Assembly: GCA_028280735.1 (NCBI GenBank)
Contig: JANQLH010000059.1
Coordinates: 1-49,074 of the forward strand
Reading direction: 5' to 3'
Source: SAR324 cluster bacterium
GTDB lineage: Bacteria > SAR324 > XYD2-FULL-50-16
Length of the DNA: 49,074 bases
Part shown: in pieces, positions 1 through 7,138 of the stretch
How the letters are laid out: every line of letters begins with the position of its first letter
Position numbering within the stretch: the stretch's first letter is position 1
The notes under the pieces: generated by a model
Database searches by the model: none
Seen by the model: only the letters and a program-made list of their open reading frames with translations
Told to the model about the DNA's origin: nothing
Program-made: the position numbers and the translations under genes

Positions 1-109
1 CAAAAAAGCAACCTTTGCTTAAACCGGAAAAACAGTTTTTGCTCTCATGTAATCAGGAAATATCAGGCATTCTGGAGTTGAATAGTGGGGGGATTAACAA
101 GAGGAAGAT

Positions 110-445
110 ATGAAATATAGATTTTTAATGATTTGTTTTATAATGTTTTTAATTAGTGCCTGTAGTGAACCCTTACCTGAGGATAAATTATCATACGTAG
201 GTGAATGGCAGAGCAAAGAAATGGGACTAATCATTTTACAAGACGGTACTGTTGCTTATAAGAGGCTAAAGGGAGGTGGTTCAACTTCAGTTAATGGACC
301 AATAAAAGAATTCAATGGTAATGACTTTAAAGTTGGCATTTTGTTTTTGACAACTACATTTAAGGTTTCCGAACCACCTCATGAAATCAATGGTTTATGG
401 CAAATGGTTGTAGACGGGGTTCGTTTAACCAAAGTTCGTGATTAG
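110..445 (+). CDS. Small lipoprotein of unknown function, integron cassette type
   Basis: A 111-residue protein with a lipoprotein signal peptide: MKYR, a hydrophobic stretch, then the lipobox LISAC with the lipidated cysteine at residue 18. The mature part has about 90 residues, with GEW and ILQDGTV segments like small beta-rich lipocalin-style lipoproteins, but I do not recognise a family. A GAGG motif at 101-104 sits five bases before the ATG. The stop codon lies only nine bases before an attC site at 455, and the gene points the same way as that site, which is how integron cassette genes are arranged. The upstream end of this cassette is not visible: a GTTAGAA-like core expected from the attC left end is not found in bases 1-109. 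The product is probably anchored in the inner or outer membrane; function unknown. Confidence 0.75.
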   Translation: MKYRFLMICFIMFLISACSEPLPEDKLSYVGEWQSKEMGLIILQDGTVAYKRLKGGGSTSVNGPIKEFNGNDFKVGILFLTTTFKVSEPPHEINGLWQMVVDGVRLTKVRD

Positions 446-454
446 AATAAAAAA

Positions 455-518
455 TTCTAACGAATAAGGATAGATTGTGTGAGCGCAGCGAGCCACAATC
501 TGAAGCCCGGCGTTGGGC
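455..518 (+). other. Integron attC recombination site 1
   Basis: A 64-base imperfect palindrome. The left core TTCTAAC (455-461) departs from RYYYAAC at one base. The right core GTTGGGC (512-518) fits GTTRRRY exactly. Inside are inverted arms AGATTGTG and CACAATCT around a short loop. The inner part is nearly identical to a second site at 1231-1293. In attC sites the crossover falls between G and TT of the right core, here after base 512. It follows directly on the lipoprotein gene. The two outer cores are only partly complementary, as expected when the right core is donated by the next cassette. Confidence 0.8.
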
Positions 519-534
519 TGATATCGGTCTAAAT

Positions 535-771
535 TTACAGCTCATCACCTGGAATCGGAGGGCGATTTGGAACCTTATGAAGTATTCTCTTAAACTCCTT
601 TTTGTCAGCTTTTTTAGCTCTTTGCATCAAATATTCTTCGGTCATTATAGCGGAGATTTTTTCAGACACTGCTGAGGATATAAATTGATTGATTGATACA
701 CCCTCTTGCTGTGCAATCTCTTTTATATGCCGATGAAGGGAGTTTGGGAGTCTCAAACTTAAAGCACTCAT
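535..771 (-). CDS. Ribbon-helix-helix antitoxin (HicB/Arc-like)
   Basis: A 78-residue protein opening with SALSLRLPNSLHRHIKEIAQ and then EGVSINQFISSAVSEKI, the strand-helix-helix pattern of ribbon-helix-helix DNA-binding proteins, especially the HicB-like group. The C-terminal half is basic then acidic (KKADKKEF ... PIPGDEL), a likely toxin-neutralising tail. Its ATG overlaps the toxin stop as ATGA, so the two are translationally coupled, with the toxin first. Such antitoxins usually repress their own operon by binding a palindrome near the promoter; one is visible at 1196-1213. The pair lies inside an integron cassette. The fold is assigned from the sequence pattern only. Confidence 0.75.
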   Translation of the reverse strand: MSALSLRLPNSLHRHIKEIAQQEGVSINQFISSAVSEKISAIMTEEYLMQRAKKADKKEFKRILHKVPNRPPIPGDEL

Positions 772-1187
772 TTTAGATTCTCCAACAAAGATTTTGGTGT
801 GATTGCTTTTATTCCAAATTGTTCGATACGACGAAAATCTTTCAGATTGTGAGTCACAATCGTTTTAACCTGCGAAGCTACTGCAAGTTCTAGAACATGG
901 TCATTTTTTGGATCTTTCAGATACGGACGCCAAAGAAAATATACTTTTTGAAATTCACTGAAATAGCATAAATTATCCAAGATCGTTTCAATTTCTTGAT
1001 TTGATAAAGCTAAGTCTGCCTGTTTCCGTTTTAGTATGTCTTCGTATTCAAAAAGCAAGGTTGTTGAAAGTATGGGTAAAAAAGTCTTATTATCAATTCC
1101 TTGAAGTACTCGATACGAGGCCCCTACGGAAGAGTGAAGACCTGCATATAGTACATTTGTGTCAAGAACAATCTTTTGTGATTTCAT
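768..1187 (-). CDS. PIN-domain toxin ribonuclease
   Basis: A 139-residue single PIN domain, close to the usual length for the family annotated as putative toxin-antitoxin toxin component, PIN family. The acidic residues expected to bind metal are visible: the aspartate of LDTNVLYAGL near residue 9, a glutamate in LLFEYEDIL near 48, the aspartates of DPKNDHVLELA near 92-96, and that of THNLKDFRR near 117. PIN toxins are Mg/Mn-dependent endoribonucleases. It is the first gene of a two-gene minus-strand operon and overlaps the antitoxin by four bases. The Shine-Dalgarno region before the ATG is weak, which may keep toxin expression low. It is carried in an attC-bounded cassette. Confidence 0.8.
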   Translation of the reverse strand: MKSQKIVLDTNVLYAGLHSSVGASYRVLQGIDNKTFLPILSTTLLFEYEDILKRKQADLALSNQEIETILDNLCYFSEFQKVYFLWRPYLKDPKNDHVLELAVASQVKTIVTHNLKDFRRIEQFGIKAITPKSLLENLK

Positions 1188-1195
1188 GGTCCACA

Positions 1196-1223
1196 GATAC
1201 CAAATACGGTATCATTGCGTCAA
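1196..1223 (-). promoter_or_regulatory. Predicted promoter and palindromic operator of the toxin-antitoxin operon
   Basis: GATACC (1196-1201) and GGTATC (1208-1213) form a perfect inverted repeat about ten bases upstream of the toxin ATG. On the minus strand a TTGACG -35-like hexamer lies at 1223-1218, so the palindrome covers the place where the -10 element would be; the -10 itself is poor. This fits autorepression by the ribbon-helix-helix antitoxin, which is an inference. Confidence 0.45.
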
Positions 1224-1230
1224 ATAAGAA

Positions 1231-1293
1231 GCCCAACGAATAAGGTTAGATTGTTTGAGCGGAGCGAACCAGAATCTGAAGCGTTTGTTGGAC
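1231..1293 (+). other. Integron attC recombination site 2
   Basis: A 63-base site with the left core GCCCAAC (1231-1237) and right core GTTGGAC (1287-1293), both matching the consensus. The part between is nearly the same as in attC 1, sharing GAATAAGG, AGATTG, GAGCG and GAATCTGAAGC-type blocks. High likeness between neighbouring attC sites is typical of chromosomal integrons, whose attC sites are species-specific. The right core implies a third cassette whose own left core should read GTCCAAC; none was found downstream, so that cassette is broken or absent. Confidence 0.8.
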
Positions 1294-1365
1294 AAGCCCG
1301 TCCCGCGTTATCGACGCTGGCCTATTCCTATTAGAAAATATCGATTTGGAGAGTGTTGGGGAATC

Positions 1366-1392
1366 AGCCAATGATTGCTAAATTCATTGGCT
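1366..1392 (+). repeat. Perfect 9-bp inverted repeat (hairpin)
   Basis: AGCCAATGA (1366-1374) and TCATTGGCT (1384-1392) can pair around a nine-base loop, followed by GTTTTGAT. It could act as a weak terminator on the plus strand, or be a leftover end of a mobile element. The rest of 1294-1568 contains no convincing gene. Confidence 0.4.
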
Positions 1393-1568
1393 GTTTTGAT
1401 GAGGAGTTCTTCAGGGTCCACTTTTTATAGTCATTTCCGGTTTTTTGGGAATGGTAGAATCCTCTTTTGGGCTCACGACTCCCTTCCTGCTCAAGTCAGG
1501 TTTTTTTTAACCCGGAAGGTCAATGAACCTGTGACAGGGGGATTCCTTTCTATGCTGAATTCAGCTTT

Positions 1569-1739
1569 TTAAGGAAACTCACCGGATCTATCTTGAGGAT
1601 AATCTGCAGAAGCCTGATCAATTGTTTGCTTGAGCCATGTATTAACAGTCTGCCGTTGGTTACGGCCGGGGCGAAACCCATAGCTGTGGTCGGAAAAGCT
1701 TGAGGCAAGAATAGGTTCCAGGAGAATTTTTCGATTTCC
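1569..1739 (-). pseudogene. Fragment of a group II intron reverse transcriptase/maturase
   Basis: Read on the minus strand from 1739, the frame gives GNRKILLEPILASSF followed by SDHSYGFRPGRNQRQTV, the signature of a conserved block of group II intron reverse transcriptases (LEPIF..FS.HSYGFRPGRS). It then runs to a stop at 1571-1569. Only about 56 codons remain, so the catalytic YADD block and the maturase domain are missing and the fragment cannot work. It is fused directly to an IS110-type fragment in a different frame. Group IIC introns of the attC class insert into integron attC sites, which makes its closeness to two attC sites suggestive. Confidence 0.65.
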
Positions 1740-1906
1740 CAAACCACAAGCCCCCCTTTGCAGGATTCGATCAGTGATTTTAAACGTTCCGGCGTTGCCT
1801 TAATGTTTTTATGAATGATAACCTTGCCCAGCTGATCAAGCACACAGACATACATTTTTTTGGCGCGCAAATCGATTCCACAATAGTAACGGTGTTGGTT
1901 CGCCGC
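1740..1906 (-). pseudogene. N-terminal fragment of an IS110-family transposase
   Basis: The minus-strand frame reads RYYCGIDLRAKKMYVCVLDQ and then a GKVIIHKNIK segment, the start of the DEDD domain of IS110/IS1111 transposases, where the aspartate of GID is catalytic. The frame is open only back to a TGA at 1909-1907 and has no in-frame ATG. After roughly 55 residues it runs into group II intron sequence near 1740. The C-terminal serine motif domain is gone. Some IS1111-type elements target attC sites, which fits the integron setting. Confidence 0.65.
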
Positions 1907-2019
1907 TCATATAAAATGTCATGGCCTACTCCTTTAATGAAATATGAAAATTTTGCCAAAATTGAATCATAATGAGTTCCAGGAGAAGGCTCAAACAGTA
2001 TCAAGGATTTAAGGAATAA

Positions 2020-2646
2020 ATGGACTTAGAACTTTGGCTTACTTACACAATTACCTCGACAATACTTGTGGCCATTCCCGGCCCTACAAACTTAATGGTA
2101 ATGGCCTATGGGCTTCGTCATGGAACAAAGTCAGCACTTTTAACAGTTTTTGGAGTCGCTCCCGGAGCCATCGCTGCAATGGCTTTATCATTTCTGGGAT
2201 TAGGTGCTGTTTTGACTGCATCCTCGCAGCTATTTATGGTAATGAAATGGGCAGGTGCTATCTATCTAATATATCTTGGCATTACATTGTGGCGAAGTGA
2301 TCAAGACTTGGATGAGGTCTCAATAAAGGATAATAATGCTTCATCAAATCGAATTGTGGTACAAGCGTTTGCTATCTCCTTATTAAATCCGAAAGGCATA
2401 GTATTTTACATGGCTTTCATGCCACAGTTTATCTCCCCTGATGCACCTGTACTGCCACAAATGCTAATCCTCGGCTTCACTTTTTTTGTTATTGTACTTC
2501 CTATCAACACAACGTATGCCCTAATGTCCGGAAAATTCAGAGAAATTTTTGGTAATCAAAGAGTAATAAGAGTAATGAATCGAACCAGTGGTTCTTTATT
2601 AATTGGTGCCGGAGTTTTAACTGCATCACTTAGACGCAGCCCATAA
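2020..2646 (+). CDS. LysE/RhtB-family amino acid exporter
   Basis: A 208-residue inner-membrane protein with about six hydrophobic segments. The N-terminus AIPGPTNLMVMAYGLRHGTK matches the PGP motif of LysE/RhtB translocators, and later segments (AIYLIYLGITLW, AFAISLLNPKGIVFY) are also characteristic. The family exports amino acids such as lysine, threonine, homoserine or leucine; the substrate here cannot be told. Length is normal for the family. AAGGA at 2011-2015 serves the ATG. It stands alone behind the transposase fragments, and such exporters are frequent passengers in integrons and islands, although no attC follows it. In the 277 bases to the next gene I see nothing definite. Confidence 0.85.
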   Translation: MDLELWLTYTITSTILVAIPGPTNLMVMAYGLRHGTKSALLTVFGVAPGAIAAMALSFLGLGAVLTASSQLFMVMKWAGAIYLIYLGITLWRSDQDLDEVSIKDNNASSNRIVVQAFAISLLNPKGIVFYMAFMPQFISPDAPVLPQMLILGFTFFVIVLPINTTYALMSGKFREIFGNQRVIRVMNRTSGSLLIGAGVLTASLRRSP

Positions 2647-2923
2647 AGCAGTGATCAAAAATCTGACATAACAAAAAAAACCGGAGCTGACGTCATACCA
2701 TCCTCAATGGACTCAATATTGTTTTTATGACAAGCACATCTGTTATACAAAATACGGCGCAGCATCAGCTCAGTTAAGTACTATGCCCGTCCTAAACGTG
2801 TGAATGATTTTCCAAATAAGCAGCAACAGTATTTAGCGAGTCAACATCAGAACAATTTGGATTCATTGAGGAGGTCAGAAAGGAATTCGATGTGCACAGG
2901 ACTTGGCGTTACCGAAGGTGAAC

Positions 2924-4279
2924 ATGAAAATTGATAACCCATTGGTAAAGAAATTTACCAATAAGAAGTGGCAAATCGTTTTTGGCGTCACAGGTGTGCT
3001 TGCTCTCATGTGGCTAATAGGAACGGCGATATTTCTTTTCGATGTCCAGGACACTCGTTTCGTTGCACAGGCGGATGGTTTCGGTATCACTCACAACTCC
3101 CTTTCTGGTTACGCAGTAGCAGCACAACTGGCCGCCAATAAGACTGACAATCTCTACGTACCTTACCATTACTCCAACGTGGAATCCTCGTTGTCGGTCC
3201 CAGTGCCAATCCGCGAGTCAATACCCGGTCTTTTCAAGGTCGATCAGTTTCATTATCCCCCACCTTTTCTGATTCTACCCTACGGGCTACTAGCGATATT
3301 CGAAGATTTCTTGCAATTGCGCACTGCTTGGTTCCTATTGATTGTCGTATCCTTTATCGGTGCTGTTACCTGCGTGGCGTGTTGGTGTGGCGCATTCCGA
3401 TCTCAGAACCGGCTCCTAGTCTTTCCAATCCTTTTATGTGCTCCGACCGTCCACATGGCCCTCCAGACCGGCAATGTCCACCTTCTCATCATCGCCATCA
3501 GCATACTCGCTATGATTGCCTTTGAAGAGGATCACCACATTGCCGGTGGGGCACTCATGAGTTTTGCGATAGTCTCGAAAATCTGGCCTGCTATTCTTGT
3601 TGCCCATCTCGCCATACAGAGACGCTGGAAGCCCATATTTTGGTGTGCAGTCACGGGGATAATCTATGTGCTTGCAGGAATGTTTTTCTTCGGTCTTGAG
3701 CCATACTGGGATTATATCACTTACGAACTCCCACGCATCTTCAGCGGGAAGTCATTCTATTTTATGAGTTGGTTTCAGAAGGCGATCATACGCAACATGT
3801 CGATCTTCGGGATTTCTCATAAACTACATGCACTCGGTCTACTATCATCCAAGCCGACGCTCATCTCTCCAGTCTTGGCTTGGACCTTCACAATGTTTAT
3901 CGGCCTGATCGTCATTGTAACCAGTCTCCGTCGCGGAATTGGTACCCATGGGGATGACAGCAGCCGTTTAGCAAGAGTTCAATTGTGGCTTGCGCTACTG
4001 ACACTTGCCCAACTACGCAGTCCTTTCCTTCCTTGGTTTTACGGAGTTGTTTCGACGCTCTGGCTTCTGGTACTTCTGGCGGGTTCCGTGAAAGGGTGGA
4101 AGCTCTTTGCGGTCTTTGTGGCTTGGCTTGGTCTGGCGGTCAATATTCCAGTTACGTTTGTGTCGGAGAGGGATAGCTTCAATCTTGGTTATACCCTGCT
4201 TACCTCACTTTTCATTTATGGAGCAATAATTGCCGGGATCAAAGAATTCTGGAACCGCTCCCACGGACTACAACAGTAG
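2924..4279 (+). CDS. Glycosyltransferase family 87 (DUF2029) membrane protein
   Basis: A 451-residue polytopic membrane protein with roughly ten hydrophobic segments. It resembles the GT87/DUF2029 family of GT-C mannosyltransferases: an N-terminal helix, a periplasmic loop, then the FHYPPPFLILPYGLL motif, where YPP followed by a helix is the family signature. Members transfer mannose from polyprenyl phosphate to lipid-linked glycans; substrate unknown here. I chose ATG 2924, preceded by GAAGG at 2914-2918, over an upstream TTG at 2903. Its base composition differs: two 60-base stretches I counted have 32 of 60 G+C, against 27 of 60 in part of the preceding exporter. It ends next to the inverted-repeat element at 4291, so it may have been acquired by transfer. 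Confidence 0.75.
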   Translation: MKIDNPLVKKFTNKKWQIVFGVTGVLALMWLIGTAIFLFDVQDTRFVAQADGFGITHNSLSGYAVAAQLAANKTDNLYVPYHYSNVESSLSVPVPIRESIPGLFKVDQFHYPPPFLILPYGLLAIFEDFLQLRTAWFLLIVVSFIGAVTCVACWCGAFRSQNRLLVFPILLCAPTVHMALQTGNVHLLIIAISILAMIAFEEDHHIAGGALMSFAIVSKIWPAILVAHLAIQRRWKPIFWCAVTGIIYVLAGMFFFGLEPYWDYITYELPRIFSGKSFYFMSWFQKAIIRNMSIFGISHKLHALGLLSSKPTLISPVLAWTFTMFIGLIVIVTSLRRGIGTHGDDSSRLARVQLWLALLTLAQLRSPFLPWFYGVVSTLWLLVLLAGSVKGWKLFAVFVAWLGLAVNIPVTFVSERDSFNLGYTLLTSLFIYGAIIAGIKEFWNRSHGLQQ

Positions 4280-4290
4280 GGGACGAAATA

Positions 4291-4775
4291 GGGGACGTAG
4301 TTGAAATGTTGACATTTGAGTATTGAGATAATTTTATCCCCTGTGTTTTTGGATACATACGAATTGCGCATTAAAGCCCTAGAACCTGTAAATCCTGCCT
4401 TCATGTTCCGGTTAGCCTACTCCATGTGATGGCAAAAGGTATCCAGCCACAACCTAACCGGAGGGATTCTTTTAAGGAAAGCAGGAGCATGCCTCAGCAA
4501 AAAACACCTAATACCTTGGATCAATTCACGATTGGCCTCTAGAACTATGTTTAATCTATCACCAACCGATGTAAAAAGCTCCGGTACGCAACGCTTCCTC
4601 AAACGAGCCATATCCATACTCTGACGCTGAAAGGGAATGCTGTAGTCCGCTATCTTACTATCAGTAAATCTCCCGCCAGCAGGCTGGTAACAGACTTCTA
4701 ACTTGACGACATCTACACAGCTTTCAAAAAAACATGACATCGAAACTCAAATGTCAACATTTCAACTACGTCCCC
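4291..4775. mobile_element. MITE-like element with perfect 31-bp terminal inverted repeats
   Basis: Bases 4291-4321 and 4745-4775 are exact reverse complements over 31 bases (left end begins GGGGACGTAGTTGAAATG). The element is 485 bases long and holds one unidentified ORF (4417-4740, minus) and no recognisable transposase. No target duplication is evident. The sequence TAGGGGACG occurs twice at the left end, first overlapping the GT87 stop codon. A related solo end lies at 7733-7762, also just after a stop codon. A TTGACA box within each end could serve as an inward -35 element. Perfect ends suggest recent mobilisation in trans by an element elsewhere in the genome. Confidence 0.75.
4417..4740 (-). 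CDS. Hypothetical ORF inside the inverted-repeat element
   Basis: A 107-residue frame that nearly fills the interior of the element. It is rich in Cys, Arg and Leu (MARLRKRCVPELF, LRHAPAFLKRIPPVRLWLD) and shows no transposase motif, signal peptide or clear membrane segment. I do not recognise it. It may be a remnant of a transposase gene, or only a chance open frame. Transcription could start from the right-hand terminal repeat. Confidence 0.3.
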   Translation of the reverse strand: MSCFFESCVDVVKLEVCYQPAGGRFTDSKIADYSIPFQRQSMDMARLRKRCVPELFTSVGDRLNIVLEANRELIQGIRCFLLRHAPAFLKRIPPVRLWLDTFCHHME

Positions 4776-5028
4776 CAATCTCCGGATTATTTCAGATCTA
4801 AATTCATAATCTTGATCTAGGTTAAGGATTCATTTTTAAAGCCTTTTAGTATGTTAGTTAGAGTTTAAGGTTCCATCGCAGCTATACAGACAAAAGTGCA
4901 CGATTTGAGAAGGATCAGATCGTGATTTGTTATCATTTTCAAGCATGAAGAAGGGAAAAGAATAGCTGACATATCGCATGGTGCCTTTCTAAGTCATTAT
5001 TCCATATACCGAAACAGGAGGCTTTTGA

Positions 5029-5895
5029 ATGTATAAATATAAAAAAACTGCCCGATTCACCTATTCGATTGTCGTCGGATTGGTTGTGATGTTTCTTTTG
5101 ACAGGCTGCAGCCAAGTCAGGCTTGGTTATAAGTTTGCGGATTGGATCATCATTTATGAGATTGATGAATTGTTCGATTTAACTGCCATTCAGGAGGAGC
5201 AACTGGAAGATGTTCTGGATAGATTTCATGCCTGGCACAAAACAGAAGAACTTCCCCGGTTAATGAAGCTATTGGAGCAGGCAGAGAAGAAACTTACGGA
5301 TGGTGTTTCGAAGCAGGAAATTGAATGGATTCACGGTGAGTTCGATAATATGAAAGCCAGGATTGTTGAAGAGGTAAAAGTCGATGTCTCAATGCTGCTT
5401 GCAAATTTGTCGAACGAACAGATTGATCGTCTGGAAAAACAGCTGCAAAAGCATGATGAAGAGCATTTGCAAGAATACCAACTGCCTGATGATGAATGGG
5501 AACAAAGTCAGTTAGAGAAATTTACGGATCAGGTAGAAAAGTGGCTTGGAGAGCCAGACCCACAGCAGATTAACAAATTGATTGCGCTTTATGGATTTGA
5601 TCGTGAAGAACAGATCAGACACCACAAACAGGCTGTCTTTCACAGCAAGGCATTTATCGAATTGCTGAGACAGGATCTTGTCGCCGATGAAATAGCTTCG
5701 ACGCTCAGCAGTTGGATTTTGAATCCGGAATCATTGCTTTCTCCGGATACCAGGGAATTCGAAAAACAGCAGCACCGGAAGCGAATGCATTTCTATTTGG
5801 GAGTTGATCGATTGATTACACAAATCCAAAGGGAGCACTTGATCAATAAGCTCAGGTTTTACAGAAATGAATTTGAAATTATTCACAACAGTTAA
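5029..5895 (+). CDS. DUF6279-family lipoprotein
   Basis: A 288-residue lipoprotein. The signal peptide ends in the lipobox LLTGC, cysteine 27. The mature part is almost wholly alpha-helical, acidic and charged, with the family opening SQVRLGYKFADWIIIYEIDE, then DLTAIQEEQLEDVLDRFHAW and LPR, which match the DUF6279 pattern (YN..DW.......ID....L...Q...L). The family function is unknown; it is a periplasmic helical protein anchored by lipid. AGGAGG lies just before the ATG. An 18-base gap to the methyltransferase downstream suggests one operon, perhaps with the Crp-like regulator. The 253 bases upstream, back to the inverted-repeat element, have no gene. Confidence 0.8.
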   Translation: MYKYKKTARFTYSIVVGLVVMFLLTGCSQVRLGYKFADWIIIYEIDELFDLTAIQEEQLEDVLDRFHAWHKTEELPRLMKLLEQAEKKLTDGVSKQEIEWIHGEFDNMKARIVEEVKVDVSMLLANLSNEQIDRLEKQLQKHDEEHLQEYQLPDDEWEQSQLEKFTDQVEKWLGEPDPQQINKLIALYGFDREEQIRHHKQAVFHSKAFIELLRQDLVADEIASTLSSWILNPESLLSPDTREFEKQQHRKRMHFYLGVDRLITQIQREHLINKLRFYRNEFEIIHNS

Positions 5896-5913
5896 AATAT
5901 TGAAGGAGGTCTC

Positions 5914-7068
5914 ATGAACTCTCAGAATGGAAGCGATAAAGCTATTAGAAAATCTTTTTGGATTGTTTTTGGGTTTTATTTTATTATTTGCTTTGAGTTT
6001 TTTTATATGGTCAGCCCGTTCGCACTCTATTTTTATTCAGTGTACGAACCCGGCCTGGTTTTCATCAGCCATGTTCCGTTTTTATCTTTTCTAAGTACCG
6101 TTTTCCTCCCGCACATCGTCAGCCAGACAGCTTCTCCTTTACTGAATGTGCTGCATGGTATCGGGATATTTCTGATTTTTGCCGGACTACTGGTATTCGT
6201 CATTGGAGCCGGACAGGTGTACTATTACAAGTTAAGGCGAAAAGAAGTGGTCACGAAAGGCGTCTATCGCTTTATCCGCCATCCGCAATATGCAGCTTTG
6301 ACGATTTGTGGTTTCGGGCTGTTGATTCTCTGGCCCCGCTACCTGGCACTGCTATCTTATATATCCATGCTGTTTTTCTACTATTTCCTGGCAAAAGTTG
6401 AGGAAAAGGAGTGCATTCGAAAGTTTGGCGACAGTTATACCAATTATCTCAATCAAACTTCCGGTATATTGCCATTTCGGATACCGGTTGTTAAAAACAG
6501 ATCGATATTGCCGAGTAATCGCATTCTAAAAGTCATTTTCATTATTGGAATCTATGTATCTAGCTGCTTTGTCGGAATCTTCATCGCGGATAAATTAAGA
6601 GACTGGTCACTGGATCAGTTATATGCGTTGTACGAAAAAGATTCGGTTACCATTTCAATCACCCGCTTGGAAAAGGATGAACTGGAATCGATACTCTCCT
6701 CGGTGAGAAACCACCCGGAGGCGGCGAACCGTTTATCAAATCAAAAGCAACCTTTAAAAACCATCAATTATATCATGCCGGTGGATTGGTCTGCTTCTGA
6801 AATCCCGATGAACCCTGTCCCAGGAACTGTTTACCACCACAACTATCCTGACGATAAACCGATAGATCGTTTTAGAATTGTATTGACCGAAGCCATACCG
6901 GTAAACGAAAATCAGACGGGATTCGGGGGTAAAGATATTTTATTCAACACAGCCGCCAGAATTCCGATATTCGAAGTGGTCATGGATAGAAACAACCGGA
7001 AGGTAATAAAAATTATAGAACCGGCTACCAACTATCAATTGAAAGGGATTCCGCTTCCGCTTTACTAA
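5914..7068 (+). CDS. Isoprenylcysteine/phospholipid methyltransferase-like membrane protein with extra C-terminal domain
   Basis: 384 residues. Residues 15-190 hold about five membrane segments and a methyltransferase core of the ICMT/PEMT type: VVTKGVYRFIRHPQY is the S-adenosylmethionine-binding RHP motif, followed by the FYYFLAKVEEKE segment with the paired glutamates and then FGDSYTNYLNQT. After another membrane helix (about 205-225) comes a soluble domain of about 150 residues, probably on the periplasmic side, that I do not recognise. The substrate could be a lipid or a small molecule; bacterial members are seldom characterised. A strong GGAGG precedes the ATG. It sits between a lipoprotein gene and a Crp-like regulator, all on the same strand. 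Confidence 0.75.
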   Translation: MNSQNGSDKAIRKSFWIVFGFYFIICFEFFYMVSPFALYFYSVYEPGLVFISHVPFLSFLSTVFLPHIVSQTASPLLNVLHGIGIFLIFAGLLVFVIGAGQVYYYKLRRKEVVTKGVYRFIRHPQYAALTICGFGLLILWPRYLALLSYISMLFFYYFLAKVEEKECIRKFGDSYTNYLNQTSGILPFRIPVVKNRSILPSNRILKVIFIIGIYVSSCFVGIFIADKLRDWSLDQLYALYEKDSVTISITRLEKDELESILSSVRNHPEAANRLSNQKQPLKTINYIMPVDWSASEIPMNPVPGTVYHHNYPDDKPIDRFRIVLTEAIPVNENQTGFGGKDILFNTAARIPIFEVVMDRNNRKVIKIIEPATNYQLKGIPLPLY

Positions 7069-7138
7069 TCCGCCTGCAATAAGCTTCAAAAGGCGAATCG
7101 TGTGAAAAGACCGGAACCTGCTATTTTATGGATCAACA

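Larger units (their letters stand above)
513..1287 (+). mobile_element. Intact integron gene cassette carrying a toxin-antitoxin pair
   Basis: The stretch between the two predicted crossover points is 775 bases. It begins with TTGGGC (513-518) and its own attC begins with GCCCAAC (1231-1237); these are exact complements, as required of a cassette that can circularise and be re-integrated. The genes inside run against the attC direction, so they cannot depend on an upstream integron promoter and should use their own (see 1196-1223). Toxin-antitoxin cassettes are common in large chromosomal integrons, where they are thought to stabilise the array. No integrase gene is in this window, so this may be a cluster of attC sites lacking an integrase or the far end of a longer array. 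Confidence 0.75.

Noticed and set aside
77-83. GTTGAAT fits the integron core GTTRRRY
   Set aside because: No matching left core or palindromic arms are found before it, and it does not match the core expected from the first cassette.
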